Assembly (NCBI GenBank): GCA_010279815.1
Contig: QEOQ01000192.1
Coordinates: forward strand, 1,010,561 to 1,074,560
Length of the DNA: 64,000 nt
Direction of reading: 5' to 3'
DNA from: Brachionus plicatilis
Taxonomy: Eukaryota > Rotifera > Eurotatoria > Ploima > Brachionidae
Shown: piece after piece, positions 25,667 to 36,544 of the stretch
How positions within the stretch are numbered: position 1 is the stretch's first letter
Layout of the letters: each line of letters begins with the position of its first letter
Made by a program: the position numbers and the translations under genes
The notes under the pieces: model-generated
What the model saw: the letters and a program-made list of their open reading frames with translations, nothing else
Databases searched by the model: none
What the model was told of the DNA's origin: nothing

Positions 25667-26370
25667 TTCAATCGTTGAAAAACTCGATCTAGTTGGTTTG
25701 GTGAACCATAGTTCACATATTTTGCGATTTTTGTTCACGAAAAGGTGAACCAAAATAGAATTAGGTGAAAACTTTTAGACTATGAGAATAAATTGAATAA
25801 AATAGCTATATAATAGAATGCCTGATTCTCCATACTGATATAAAAATAAACAATAATAATTGATCAATTTTACTAATTTAGAAATTGTCTTAATAAATTA
25901 AATTTTAATATTTTTCTTTAATGTAAAAATTATTCTTGAAATCTTTTTTGCAAAATTATTTTTTTAATTGATTAAATGAAACTTACCCTCTTCAAGTATT
26001 CAAGATAATAATCAAAATTTATTAAGATCTCCATTTTCATTAGCAGTATTCCTTATATCGGGGCTGCGTCCCCACCCCGTTTTGCCCCAAAGTGGTTTTC
26101 AAAAAAATTAACACTAGGCGTTTAGAGCTTTCTTTAACTGAAATTATTTTATTTATTTTAGAAGATGTCTAAAATCAAGGAGTTTATCTTTAGATATTGT
26201 TTTATTTGAAAGAATTTTTATTTTTTACAATCTTAGTTTTATTTTTTTACAATCTTTCTATTTGTTTATAAAAATAAAATTTGCAGAACAGAATTATATT
26301 TATTGAGCTCCTTTAGCAGAAAAAAATAAAATTTATAAGATAATTTTTTTTTATTAGTTCAATAATTATA
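25667..26370. other. Intergenic with one end of a GGTGAACC foldback repeat
   Basis: 25,695-25,770 (GGTGAACCATAGTTCACATA, GGTGAACCAAAATAGAATT) is related to the terminal sequences flanking the LINE at 60.8-62.36 kb. 26,058-26,095 is a short C/G-rich patch (GGGGCTGCGTCCCCACCCCG). No gene. Confidence 0.4.
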
Positions 26371-26697
26371 CCGTAACCGCTTGATTAAAACTCCAGGAAT
26401 AAAACTGTAGTTCCTTCTTTATACTATTGGAGTTAAGACAATACCCGACATGTTATATATTTTATATAATATATTTTAATTAAAATTCTGGAGTAAAGGA
26501 GAATTTAATATTTTAAGCCATTTATAAAGGCTAAAATTCAGCTTTATTCCAGGAGTAAAGGCTGAAAAATAACGGACATAAAACAGTATCTGACAATACC
26601 CGACATGTATTATAAAAAGTTGGGTATTGTCTTAACTCCAATAGTATAAAGAAGGAACTACAGTTTTATCCCTGGAGTTTTAATCAAGCGGTTACAG
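26371..26697. mobile_element. TA-flanked MITE with about 83-bp inverted repeats
   Basis: Left arm CCGTAACCGCTTGATTAAAA ... TTGGAGTTAAGACAATACCC and right arm its near-exact complement, flanked by TA on both sides (26,369-26,370 and 26,698-26,699). TA duplication and 327-bp size fit a Tc1/mariner-type MITE. Confidence 0.8.
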
Positions 26698-27954
26698 TAT
26701 TCAAATTCGATTAAAAGAAGTCTTTACAGACGGAAAAGTGGGGTAATTCTTAATTTTTTTCATCTTAATATTTTTAGTGAAAAAAATTAAAATGTTCGAT
26801 TTCAAATAAATTTATTCTAAAATCTTTCCAATTTAGATTCGCGCTTAAAAAATAAATTAATGATTCAAATCAATATCTTTTTAATATTTTTTATTTTAAT
26901 AAATTTTATAAATTTGATACGTTTTTGGCATGAATTATTTTTCCATGATTTTTATTAAGATCATGGAAAAATGATCTTAACAAAAATCGTTAATTTTTGT
27001 TTTTAATATTTTTCTTTTTTTGTAAGAATTATTCTTTAAATCTTTTTTACAAAATTATTTATTTATTTTATTTTTGTTTTTAATATTTTTCTTATAAGTA
27101 AGAAAAATATTAAAAAGCAATATATTTAGTAATATATTTGTAACTTAATAAAATTACAAAAATTATTTGAAGTCATAAACTATGACAAATGCAGACTGGA
27201 AAAATCTTATTATCGTTTAAAACTGTCAGGGGAATCGACGCAAATAATTCAAAATCAAAATAAAAAAAGTTCAAACTTTACTGAAATTTCTAGGGATAGG
27301 GAAAAAATAAATTGCAGTATCAAGGCTTGGGCCTTAGCAACAATAAATTATAAACTAATCAACAGGAGATTTGGTATTTGTCAAATGCAGATATTTGGTA
27401 CAATGGATAAATAGACCCGAACAATTTATTAAGTTGAATTAACAACATATTTTTTAATTTAGTATTTGTTCATTCAATAAAACAAAATTTCCTTTTACAC
27501 CGCGGTTAAAAAAAATTAGGAATAGAAATAAAGATAAAAAGTGGATATTATTAGGTTCTAAATGATTATTCATCAAAAAAGCTTTAATTTATTGTTAAGT
27601 GTTTTATTCATCAAAATTTTTTTTAAATAAATACGAATAAATTAAATATTAATTTTGATTTTTAAATTTTTTATTGTATTTATTTTAGTTAAAATTCTAT
27701 TTTGTTTGTTTAATCCTTACGCAATTTTTCAATCCTTTATCAAAAGATTTTCTCGCATGTAATACTCGTCTATTGTCCATAATTATCAGATCTCCTTTTT
27801 CCAATAATGCAAATAAGAATGCTCGTACTTTCTAAAATATTCATCAAGTTCATAAAAAAATCTTTCATTCTCGGATTCACTAAATCCTCTTAACCTAGTG
27901 ATCCAACTAATTCCTTGATGTTTTTAAAAATCAGTCAAAAAAATAAAACCGGTT
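26698..27954. other. AT-rich stretch with one unexplained open frame
   Basis: Plus-strand 27,129-27,414 is open for about 95 codons without an ATG near its start; part reads CRLEKSYYRLKLSGES and later INCSIKAWALATINYKL. The codon variety is coding-like but I recognise no domain; it may be an exon or a transposon fragment. The rest is A/T-rich, with a short hairpin (CCATGATTTTTATTAAGATC...) near 26,940. Confidence 0.3.
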
Positions 27955-30515
27955 ATCATAACAGGTTTGAATCAATAACCGGTTATGATAACCGGTTTGA
28001 ATCAATAACCGGTTATCAAAACCGGTTTGAAAACTTCAAGGATTTTAAAAAACCGGCATCATTAGTCTAGTTTTAATTTGTAAAATTTGTATTTTCAAAA
28101 TTTAAGTAATGGAAATAACAAAAACAATATATTTTTTTTAAATTTATTATTTTTATCAAACATTTAATTTTTTTTCATTTTATCCAAGATTTTAAGCAAA
28201 GTAGTTCTTGTACTGTATTTGAGTGCAATCGTGTTCTATTTTTATCTACTGTTAGTGTGCCAATCGAAAAACCTTTTTTCGGAAGGAACACTGGTAGGCA
28301 TTAATGATTAAAAGTCTTTTGCAATCTGGGCCATGATAGGAAGATCTTTGTTATTCTCTTTCCACCATTGTAAAATATCATATTCATTCGAATAAATAAT
28401 TGGAGGCTGCTTTAAATAAGTTGATAGTTCATCTTCATCATTTTCTCTTGTATTTGTAATCTTAGAAATCATACGCTCCATTAAAGTCAATGATCTTTCT
28501 TTTTTTCTATATTTGTAGACGTACTTGACTTAGACTAGAATCAATTGAAGTTTGATATATATCTATTAATTCTTTTATTAAAAAAACAGATTTTTTTTTA
28601 ATAATCTACAATCAATATAATGTGCTTTAAATCTTGGATCCAAAACATGACATATTAATGCTTTATCCAAAATTTTGATCGCATCATGAACAAAATCAAA
28701 TTTTTTATCAGCTTCACATATGTTTAGATGATCTTTTATTTGTTTAAAGCATGGAAACAAATGTGACGAAGAAACTTTCTTAGAAAAAGAAAGATCAATA
28801 ATTCCTTTAAATCAATATTTAGATTAATATCTTAAAAAAATCAATTATTTTACCCTGTCTAAATGACTCCAATAAATCTATAAGTTTTTCAGCATAATTC
28901 CAACCAGTTTTTTCAATTCTTGGGAAAATAGAGTCTTTTTCATTCTCAAGATGGATTGAAGTCGCTGTAATAGATTTTTTTACTTTTATTGCGACTTGTA
29001 GCATTTCATGTGTCGAATTCCATCTAGTCTGGACATCAAGTACAACTTTTAGTTTTGGCTCATTATTTGAAATCGTTTGACTCTCAAAAAATTGAATCAA
29101 TTTTGTTGATGAATGAATTTTTTTGCAGTAGTATCTAATCTTTTCTATTGTTTTTTTGAACAAATCATTTTCCAAACCAGTTTGCACTATTAATTCAATA
29201 TATGTGTTGCACATCGAACATGAAAAGAATTTTCTTGGTTGGAACTAATCATTTCAGCCGCTAAAACCATATTTGCAGCATTGTCACTTGTAAATGAGTG
29301 AAACTTATTAGATATTTGGAAGTCATTCAGTATCTTTATTCCAAAATAAAATATAATTTAAAATTTTTATTAAAAAAATTCAACCTCTAAAACTGTATTG
29401 CTAATAAAACTTGCATCATGAGGATGTGGAAAATAAATAATATCTAACAGATATTCGTTTAGCTTCCAATCATTTGTAATAAAATGGCAGGTTACTGCAA
29501 GATAATGATCTTTACTCAATGAAGTCCAAATATCACATGTCAAATTTATCTTCGATATGCTAATTTCAAGAATATCCTTTAATTCATTCTTTTTTTTATA
29601 AAACTTTCTTTTTATCATTTCCCGAACAATTTTTCTATCCGGAAGTACAAAACGTGGATTTAAAGAAAAGATAAGCTTTCTAAACTTTGTATTGTCTGCT
29701 ATACTAAATGATTGGATATTTTATACAACAAAATCGATAAAGATCTCAGAAATTTTGTTTTGATCACAAAAGTGTTTTCTTGGACTTTTAGGACAAGTTG
29801 TTTCCCCAGAATTATCTTTAATTCATTAATCTCATGAATGTTAGCTAAATGAACAGCCAGCGAACTTGAACTAGTTTTGATAGAGAATTCTTCCGAACAA
29901 TTGATTACTTGGCAAACAATTTTGTTCTCATATTTTTTCATATATTGCCATACAAAACTTTCGTTTCTTCTTTTCAAGACTGGAGAAACCATCTGAGGAT
30001 TTGAATCAATAAAATTACTTGACATCGGAATTTCAAATAAGTGAGATTATTTAATTAAATACAATATTTTTTAATTTTAGTTTGATTAAGATTTTAAATG
30101 TATATATATTAAAAAAGTTTCATAAGCTCAGATATTTTTTTAAATTTTATTGTTTCTAAAAGTGCTAGAATTTCATGGTGCACGAATTTTTTTTTTATTC
30201 AAGAAAATTAAATTCAATAGAAAGCTAATTTTTTGAAATATTTTTAATGAGAAAAAAACGCATGTTCAAAAGAAAACATTATATTGTTATTTTCAAAAAG
30301 ACTTCTTTGTGAAAATTTTCAAAATTTGATTTTTTAAAAATAATTTATTTAGAAAAAAAAATTAAGAAAAATATGACCAGAAAATTCATCTTAATTTGAT
30401 AACCCGTTATCCATCTTAACCGGTTTTGATAACTGGTTATACATCCTAATCGGCTTAAAACTTAACCGGTTAAAAACCGGTTACCTCTAACCGGTCGACC
30501 AACCCTAATCATTAT
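27955..30515 (-). mobile_element. hAT element with AACCGGTTA subterminal repeats
   Basis: The broken hAT transposase (next feature) is bracketed by clusters of AACCGGTTAT / AACCGGTTTGAA repeats at 27,965-28,035 and 30,400-30,500. The right end reads GGTCGACCAACCCTA, a typical hAT TAGGGTTGG-type terminus. Clustered short palindromes next to the ends are the usual hAT transposase binding sites. The left terminus is eroded, so the borders are approximate. Confidence 0.7.
28175..30025 (-). pseudogene. hAT (ZBED-type) transposase, frameshifted
   Basis: Minus-strand pieces in order: BED zinc finger at 30,025-29,830 (SFVWQYMKKYENKIVCQVIN then HLANIH); INLTCDIWTSLSKDHYLAVT at 29,560-29,490, with the first catalytic Asp; LDVQTRWNSTHEMLQ at 29,040; LDPRFKAHY at 28,640; ELSTYLKQPP...DILQWWKENN at 28,420-28,340; then after frameshifts VPSE and DKNRTRLHSNTVQELLCLK to a stop at 28,175, the hAT dimerisation region. 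All landmarks of a cut-and-paste hAT transposase are there, but in at least five open blocks, so it is inactive as it stands. Confidence 0.9.
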
Positions 30516-30654
30516 AAGTCTCAATTAGAAACCAATACGGTTACCCTATTGTCTAGAAAAATTAAACAACGACTTAGCTTGATCGACTATGCAGTTTCTT
30601 TGTTATTTATGTAGAAAAATTAAATTTATTTTTAATTTAATTTTTAAAAAAATA

Positions 30655-30738
30655 TTTTCGAGTCGAGTCGACTCGAGTCGACTAAAAAAGAAGCTTAGTC
30701 CAGTCGACTCGCGACAAAATATGCCCAACACTACCTTT
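30655..30738. repeat. End of another hAT element with GAGTCGACTC repeats
   Basis: Tandem GAGTCGACTCGAGTCGACT palindromes followed by GTCGACTCGCGACAAAATAT and GCCCAACACTA. TAGTGTTGGGC is a common hAT terminus, and GTCGA repeats are a plausible subterminal binding array. The partner end was not found. Confidence 0.5.
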
Positions 30739-31067
30739 TAAGTGCTGAAATAAACTCTTTAATGCTTTCAGGCACTTCAAATTTGCATTGATTTTTTTTA
30801 TTAAAAAATTCAAAATTATAATCACTTATTTTCTATCTTTTTGGCGATTAATTAAATCATTATTCGGTCTAAAGGTTTTGCACATCATTAGCAGACATTG
30901 AAAATTGATGCAACTTTGAATGTTGCACCGTATTGCATTCAGAGAACTAATTTTAAACCTTTAGTAGGAATTTTTTTCATATTTTTATCATTTTGTTATG
31001 TTCTTTTGTACTGAACTTCACAAGACCATAAAATTGAACATTAATAATAATAATATTCATTTTAATT

Positions 31068-31178
31068 ATGTTTAATAATTTCGCTCTATTGAAATTAAAT
31101 ATAATATTAATAATAATAATAATATTAAGCTACAGCAAGCAGGCTTGCGGAGACGACTTACTACAGAAGCTGTCTATG
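31068..31178 (+). CDS. Candidate insulin-family peptide, first exon (signal peptide plus B-chain start)
   Basis: ATG 31,068 opens MFNNFALLKL then a Leu/Ile run and SYS, a textbook signal peptide, followed by KQACGDDLLQKLSM. C-G-x2-L-x3-L-x2 is the first part of the insulin B-chain signature C-G-x2-L-x3-L-x2-V-C. The exon ends on ATG at a donor-like GTAGTT (31,179), exactly where V-C would have to come from the next exon. I found no A-chain (CC-x3-C-x8-C) in the 2.4 kb downstream, so the gene is unproven. The signal-peptide codons overlap one arm of an inverted repeat (31,081-31,102). The motif could be chance in A/T-rich DNA. Confidence 0.3.
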
Positions 31179-31668
31179 GTAGTTCCTTTAATTTTTTATT
31201 TTTTTAGAAATTTTAATAAAAGACTAATTAATCATTGATTTATTGAATTTAATTAAAAATTTAGCTCTAATTGTTAAAATACTCGGATTAAAAATTATAC
31301 AATGTAATTTTTAGATTTTTCTTAAATGATTAAGAATTTTAGGTAAATTGTGATTGAAAAACATTTAATAAGAAAAGATAGCATATTCATTAAGTTTTTC
31401 ATAAATTGTGCTTCAATTAAAAATTTTTTACTTCTTTAAAACATTGAGCATAAAATTAAATAAAACCAACTTAAATATTAAAAAAAAAACATTTAGCTAG
31501 TTTAATTTTTTCCTTTTTCAACAGTCAAAAGATTAAAAATTTTATTTAGAATTAGTAAAACTAAAAGTAAAGTAAAGTAATAGAATTTTATTAATTTTCT
31601 CTTAAAATTTTCTAAAACTAACTAATCTATGTTTAATTGAAACACAATATTTAATTTCAATAGAGCGA
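31081..31668. repeat. Inverted repeat with 22-bp perfect arms
   Basis: TCGCTCTATTGAAATTAAAT(AT) at 31,081-31,102 returns as exact complement at 31,647-31,668. An ATT/AAT microsatellite is adjacent. No ORF between except the candidate peptide exon. May be a small MITE or a locally inverted duplicate. Confidence 0.55.
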
Positions 31669-31887
31669 CATTGCAAAAATTTCTCCAAATATTTCTAGAA
31701 TAAATATATCTAAACCATCGCACATTTTCAATGCATTTTCAAAATTGTATTTAAAATTTTTATAAACCCAATAGAGTATGGCATATTTATAATGAGGTTT
31801 TTAAATGTACAGTTCAGTAGTTATTTGGAAAAATTAGGGTTTTGAATATTGTGATTTTAGTTGAATAGTAAAAAAAAAATTGATTTC

Positions 31888-33028
31888 GGCAAATTGAAAT
31901 TCATGATAAAATCTAAATTTCAAATCAAATTTTTTTTTTTTTTTTAATAAAAGGTATTTTTTATTCAATTTTATTAATAATTAATGACTAAACTCTATTT
32001 AAGTTAAAATAAAAACTCAATAGATATTTTGAAATTTTGCAATACAAAATTAAACTTTGTTTCGTTTTATATTTTAATTTTAATTAGAATATATTAGAAG
32101 AATCAAATAAAGATCAATTATAAAAAAAAATTTGTTTCTTTTAATTAAAATAATAAACATCTTATGTTTATTTTTTAAAAAGATTTAAAAAAAAAAAGCT
32201 AATTATATCATTTTTATTAAGATTTTAATCAATTGAGTTTTGGACATTTGATCATGATCATTATTATATATTTTGCCTTTTATTTCTTGTCTTAAATTAG
32301 TTATCATTTTTTAAGAACAAGTATCTATAAGTAAAAAAAATTGGACTTCAATTTAACTTAGGGTTAATTTACTATTTTATGTAAAAACTTTATTCAAATA
32401 AATCTAAATATCTTCTTTATGAATAAAAATAAAAACTGGAAAATTTTATTTAATTTCTTTTTTTTTTAATTTTTTGTTGATTCTGTTTTTTATTAAAAAG
32501 TCAAATCGTTTAAAAAAACCAGAATTGCTCAAAAGTCTCAAATTAAGAGCAACTTAAAGTTTATGATCATAATCAAATGATCAAAAATTAATTGGCTAAA
32601 ATCTAAATAAAAATGATGAAATTAGATTTTTTTTATTTTTATTTTAAATTAAACATAAGATGTTTATTATTTAATTTAAAAAAAGATAATCTTTTTTTTT
32701 AAATTGCCTTTGATTGATTCTTCTAAAATTTTTACTTGAAAACTTTAAAGACAATTTCAAAATCGACATTTAGGTATCAAAATTATTGCTCAAATAAACA
32801 CATTAAATGATATTTTAATTTTTTATTGCAATATTTAAAAATATTTATTAAGAATTCAATTTGCTTCATATAAAAATTTATATAATTTTCTATCTAATTA
32901 AAGATAAAACAAATTATTTTTAAAAAAGTTTAGTTATTTATTATTAAAAAATTTATAAAAACTACCTTTTTATTTTAATCAAAAATTTTGATTTGAAATT
33001 TAAATTTGATCATGAACTTCAATTTGCC
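31888..33028. mobile_element. 1.1 kb foldback element of the GGCAAATTGAAG family
   Basis: Begins GGCAAATTGAAATTCATGAT at 31,888 and ends with the complement (ATCATGAACTTCAATTTGCC) at 33,028; symmetry continues inward (TTTCAAATCAAA.. arms, CATCTTATGTTTATT arms near 32,160 and 32,650). No coding sequence. Shares terminal sequence with the copies at 37.9, 49.3 and 57.6 kb. Confidence 0.7.
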
Positions 33029-33585
33029 CAAATTAAGGTCCAAATTTGTGTTTTTTTAAAAAATTCAGGTTTCATAAAAATCAGAATCAACAAAAAATTT
33101 TAAAAAAAATAAAGGAATCAAATAAAATTTTTAAAATTTTTATTTATAGATAAAATAATAAAATTTAAATCAAAAAACAGAATCAAAAAATAAAAAAAAT
33201 CCATTTTTTAAATTTTTATTTAAATAGAAGATATTTCAATAAAAAAATGACAAATAATTTTTTAAAAAAATTTGCAATTATTTTAAAATTTCAAACAAAG
33301 CAAACGCAGTTGAATTTTCTAACACGAGATAAACAATTCAAAAATCAACATTCAACTTTGCTAATTTCTAGAAATTATTGCATTTAAACTGCAACCAAGC
33401 TAAAAAATGAGGCAATAGCTAGTTCAAATATTTTTATGCTTACATCTAGAGTACCAATGCGCTCGCACATTGTAAATGCATGCACTAGAAAACTCAACAT
33501 AAATAGCTCGGCAAAAGCATTTTAAATATACACGTTTTTAAAAAACCAAGCAAAAAGTTCTAAAACTAAATTTTTGAGCAACAAA

Positions 33586-36121
33586 ATGGTCGCTGGTGTA
33601 AGTTGACTATTTTTTTTCTAACCACTAAAAAAGATCACCTTTTATTTTGCCATTGCTATGATTTAAAACTTAGGACACCTTTCGATGTTTTGATGAAACA
33701 ACTCCTAAAAAAATGCGTTACTTACTTTTTATGAGCAATCTGCTGCAATCCAAACGTGGTCTTTGTATCCGTGTGCTGATTGTCTTACACACAAAACTAT
33801 TTTTGTTTTTTTTTACTAATAGACTTTATATACATATCCAGAGAGCAGTCGAGCTGTGAAGGTCCGCGTGGCCGCCGCCTATGGAGGCAGCGACTTGAAA
33901 GTGGTGGAAGTCAAGAGCGGGGACAAAGCGCACCCTCACGTGCCTTTCTTCGAGACCACTGACAACAAGGTCCATCTAATGGAGGCCAACGCCATAGCCT
34001 ACTACTTGGCCAATGACCAACTGAGGGGCTCGAGCGCAGAGCAACAGGCCCAAGTGCTTCAATGGGTCAGCTATGGCAGCACTGACGTCTACTCGGCAGT
34101 CGCCTCATGGGTCTTTCCGGCCCTCAGCTTGGTTGAGTCAACTGCGCAAAATCTGCAACGCGCCAAGGAAGACCTGAAGCGAGTGTTCTCCTGCTTGAAC
34201 GAACACTTGAAGACGCGCACTTTTTTGGTTGGCGAAAGACTGTCTTTGGCCGATGTTGCTGTTGCTGCTGATTTGTTGTTGGCCTATGAACATGTTGCTG
34301 ATGAAAAGTTCCGAAAACCATTCTCCAATACCAACAGATGGTTCACTACTGTGGTCAGTCAGCAAAATTTTAAAAATGTTGTCGGCCAAGTGAAACTCGC
34401 TGAAAAATGTGCCGAGTTCAATGCCGAGGCTTATGCCAAGACTCAAAAAGAAATTCAGGCTGCTAGCAAGCCGCCCAAGAAAGAAAAAGCCAAGCCCGAG
34501 GCCAAAAAGCCTGAGCCCAAGAAGAAAGAAAAGGAGGAGGAGGAGGAAGAGGATGCCGCTCTTAAGGAAGAGCCCAAAAGTGATCCTTTTGCTGCCATGC
34601 CAAAAGGGTAAATTTTTTTTTTCTTTGCTGATTGTCTGCGATGATTTAAAACTTAGGACACCTTTCGATTTTTTGATGAAACAACTCCTTAAAAAATGCG
34701 TTACTTAATTTTTATGAGCAGACAAAAAAATTGTCATCATTTAATTTTAAAAAAAAATTTTTTTTTTTTAGTACTTTTATACTGGATGAATTCAAGCGAG
34801 AGTATTCGAACAAGGACACGCTCACAGTGGCCATTCCGTATTTGTGGAGCAACTTTGACAAAGAGTGCTATTCCATGTGGTTTTGTGAGTACAAGTATCC
34901 AGAAGAATTGGCATTGACCTTTATGTCATCTAACTTGGTCGGAGGTAATTAAAAAATTTAACACTCAATTGAGATAAACAAAAAAAAAAGATTGCTGTGA
35001 TTAAAAACTTAGGACACCTTTCGATGTTTTGATGAAACAAATCCTAATAAAATGCGTTACTTACTTTTTATGAGCAATCTAAAATCAAATACAGTGGTGA
35101 TTTGATATCAAGTATTTTACGAAAAATTACGTAAAATACCGTAAATTAACCAAATTTTACCACATTTTACGTGAATTAACGTAAAATCTGAAAAGTGAAA
35201 AAGATGTATTTTACGAATAATTACGTAAATTTTCAGGATTTTGAGATAATTTTGGTAAAATTCAAAACGGCCAATTCAAAATTCAAAATTTTTTGAAAAA
35301 ATGTCTTTTTTTTCCAAAAATCGAAAATTTAAGAAAACTTTTTTTTTTCATAAATTGATCAAAAAAATAGTTATTTTTAAATTGTTATAAAAAAAGTTTT
35401 CTTAAATTTTCGATTTTTGGAAAAAAAAGACATTTTTTCAAAAAATTTTGAATTTTGAATTTTACCAAAATTATCTCAAAATCCTGAAAATTTACGTAAT
35501 TATTCGTAAAATACTTATTTTTCACTTTTCGGATTTTACGTTAATTTACGTAAATTGTGGTAAAATTTGGTTAATTTACGGTATTTTACGTAATTTTTCG
35601 TAAAATACTGTTATCTAATAACCACTGTATGTGTCAAAATTAACTTAACATTTTTTTTTTTGTTGTGGCTTAAAGGCATGTTCCAGCGTATTGAAAAATT
35701 GCGCAAAAACGCCTTTGCCAGCATGATTGTCTACGGAGAGAACAACAACAACCAAATAGCCGGTGTTTGGATTTGGAAAGGACACGACTTAGTTTTCCCG
35801 GTAAGCTCGCCCTTTCTATTTTTTTGCATGCCATCATCACCTGGACTAGAATGATGTTTTTAAATAACTTTCGTTCTTCTGTTAAACAGCAATGAAGAAA
35901 TTTTTTCCTCTGACTAGTCTTAGCCAAAAGTTGTCTTTGGTCTGTGTTTTTATTTGTGTCTTTTTTAGATGTGCTCGGACTGGACCACTGATTACGAGTC
36001 GTACTCATGGAAAAAATTGAATCCAGAAGACGAAAATGACAGAAAGTTAGTGAACCAATTCTTGTTATGGGAAGGTGATTTGAACGGCAAACAGTTCAAT
36101 AGCGGAAAAATCTTCAAATAA
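33586..36121 (+). CDS. EEF1G: Translation elongation factor eEF1-gamma
   Basis: Five exons, all GT-AG and in frame: 33,586-33,597, 33,823-34,607, 34,772-34,944, 35,676-35,800 and 35,969-36,121, giving 415 residues. The spliced start reads MVAGTLYTYPE, as in other eEF1-gamma proteins. Residues 1 to about 205 are the GST-like domain ([34 protein letters not shown]). Next is a Lys/Glu-rich linker, then the conserved C-terminal domain from [20 protein letters not shown] through [15 protein letters not shown] to [11 protein letters not shown] at the end. It is the structural subunit of the eEF1B nucleotide-exchange complex. Its codons are richer in G/C than any other gene here, as expected for high expression. 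Each of introns 1 to 4 holds a box C/D snoRNA. AATAAA follows at about 36,158. Confidence 0.97.
33651..33740 (+). ncRNA. Intronic box C/D snoRNA, copy 1 (28S-complementary)
   Basis: In intron 1 of eEF1-gamma. Terminal stem ATTGCT / AGCAAT; box C-like ATGATTT at 33,658; guide AACTTAGGACACCTTT; C' box TTGATGAAA; then AAATGCGTTACTTAC and a D-like ATGA at 33,731. CTTAGGACACCT is exactly complementary to AGGUGUCCUAAG of LSU rRNA, and TGCGTTAC to the directly preceding GUAACGCA (rRNA recalled from memory). D is AUGA rather than CUGA and D' is unclear, so activity is inferred. Confidence 0.7.
34634..34723 (+). ncRNA. Intronic box C/D snoRNA, copy 2
   Basis: In intron 2. Same order and guide sequences as copy 1 (CTTAGGACACCTTTCGAT, TTGATGAAACAACTCC, AAATGCGTTACTT), but the terminal stem has changed on both sides to GTCTGC / GCAGAC. 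The compensating change keeps base-pairing, strong evidence that the folded RNA matters. Box C is ATGATTT, D-like ATGA at 34,714. Confidence 0.75.
34990..35079 (+). ncRNA. Intronic box C/D snoRNA, copy 3
   Basis: In intron 3. Stem GATTGCT / AGCAATC, box C GTGATTA, guide CTTAGGACACCTTTCGAT, C' TTGATGAAA, AAATGCGTTACTTAC and D-like ATGA at 35,070. Differences from copy 1 fall mostly between functional boxes (ACAAATCCTAATAAA). A TA-flanked MITE begins 12 bases downstream. Confidence 0.75.
35092..35627. mobile_element. Near-full-length palindromic MITE in eEF1-gamma intron 3
   Basis: Starts CAGTGGTGATTTGATATCA at 35,092 and ends with the matching complement at 35,627, flanked by TA on each side. 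Almost the whole 536 bp folds back: repeated TTTTACG.AA.TTACGTAAA blocks, GGTAAAATT, and long TTTTTTGAAAAAATGTC arms. TA target and CAGT end fit Tc1/mariner/pogo-type MITEs. It accounts for most of the length of this 731-base intron. Confidence 0.85.
35843..35919 (+). ncRNA. Intronic box C/D snoRNA, U59/snR54-like (18S-complementary)
   Basis: In intron 4. Terminal stem GGACTAG / CTAGTC, box C ATGATGT (35,851), D' CTGT (35,879), C' ATGAAGA, canonical D CTGA (35,910). The 13 bases before D', AACTTTCGTTCTT (35,866-35,878), complement AAGAACGAAAGUU of 18S rRNA. Counting five bases from D' points to the second A of GAAC, the adenosine I recall as the target of human U59 and yeast snR54 (Am). Unrelated in sequence to the other three snoRNAs in this gene. 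Confidence 0.8.
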
Positions 36122-36544
36122 ATTATTTATTGCTAAGATTTAGATTAAAATTTTAAATAAAAGTCATATTTATATATCATTTTAGTTTTAAACAGAGTTT
36201 ATTTTAATTTATCGTGTGACTTTGACAAAAGCTTTTGTTTTTAATTTTAATTTAAATAAAAATGTTCAAATTAAATATTTGGTTTTATTATTGATGTGTA
36301 CACATTTTTATACAATTTAAAAATGATAAATCACAATAAATAAATTTATGAAAACGTAAATTTTCACACTTAAATTTTTTGAATTAAATTTCTTTAAGGA
36401 CCTTTAAAATTGACACCACATAATTTTTATTTTTTTACCCAATTATTAAGTTAATACATAAAAAATTAATGGCTACAAATAAATTTTGTATCTAAATAAA
36501 TGATTCTAGTATCTAAAAAATAAAAAATAAAAAAAATTATAAAA
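36122..36544. other. 3' flank of eEF1-gamma, no gene
   Basis: Contains AATAAA polyadenylation signals (36,158 and beyond) and A/T-rich DNA only. Confidence 0.5.

Noticed and set aside
34124..34446. Antisense ORFs across eEF1-gamma exon 2
   Set aside because: Shadow frames of a conserved coding exon.
33856..34611. eEF1-gamma starting in exon 2 at 33,856 (GTG) and ending at 34,611
   Set aside because: Splicing from the ATG at 33,586 restores MVAGTLYTYPE, and the downstream exons restore the conserved C-terminal domain.
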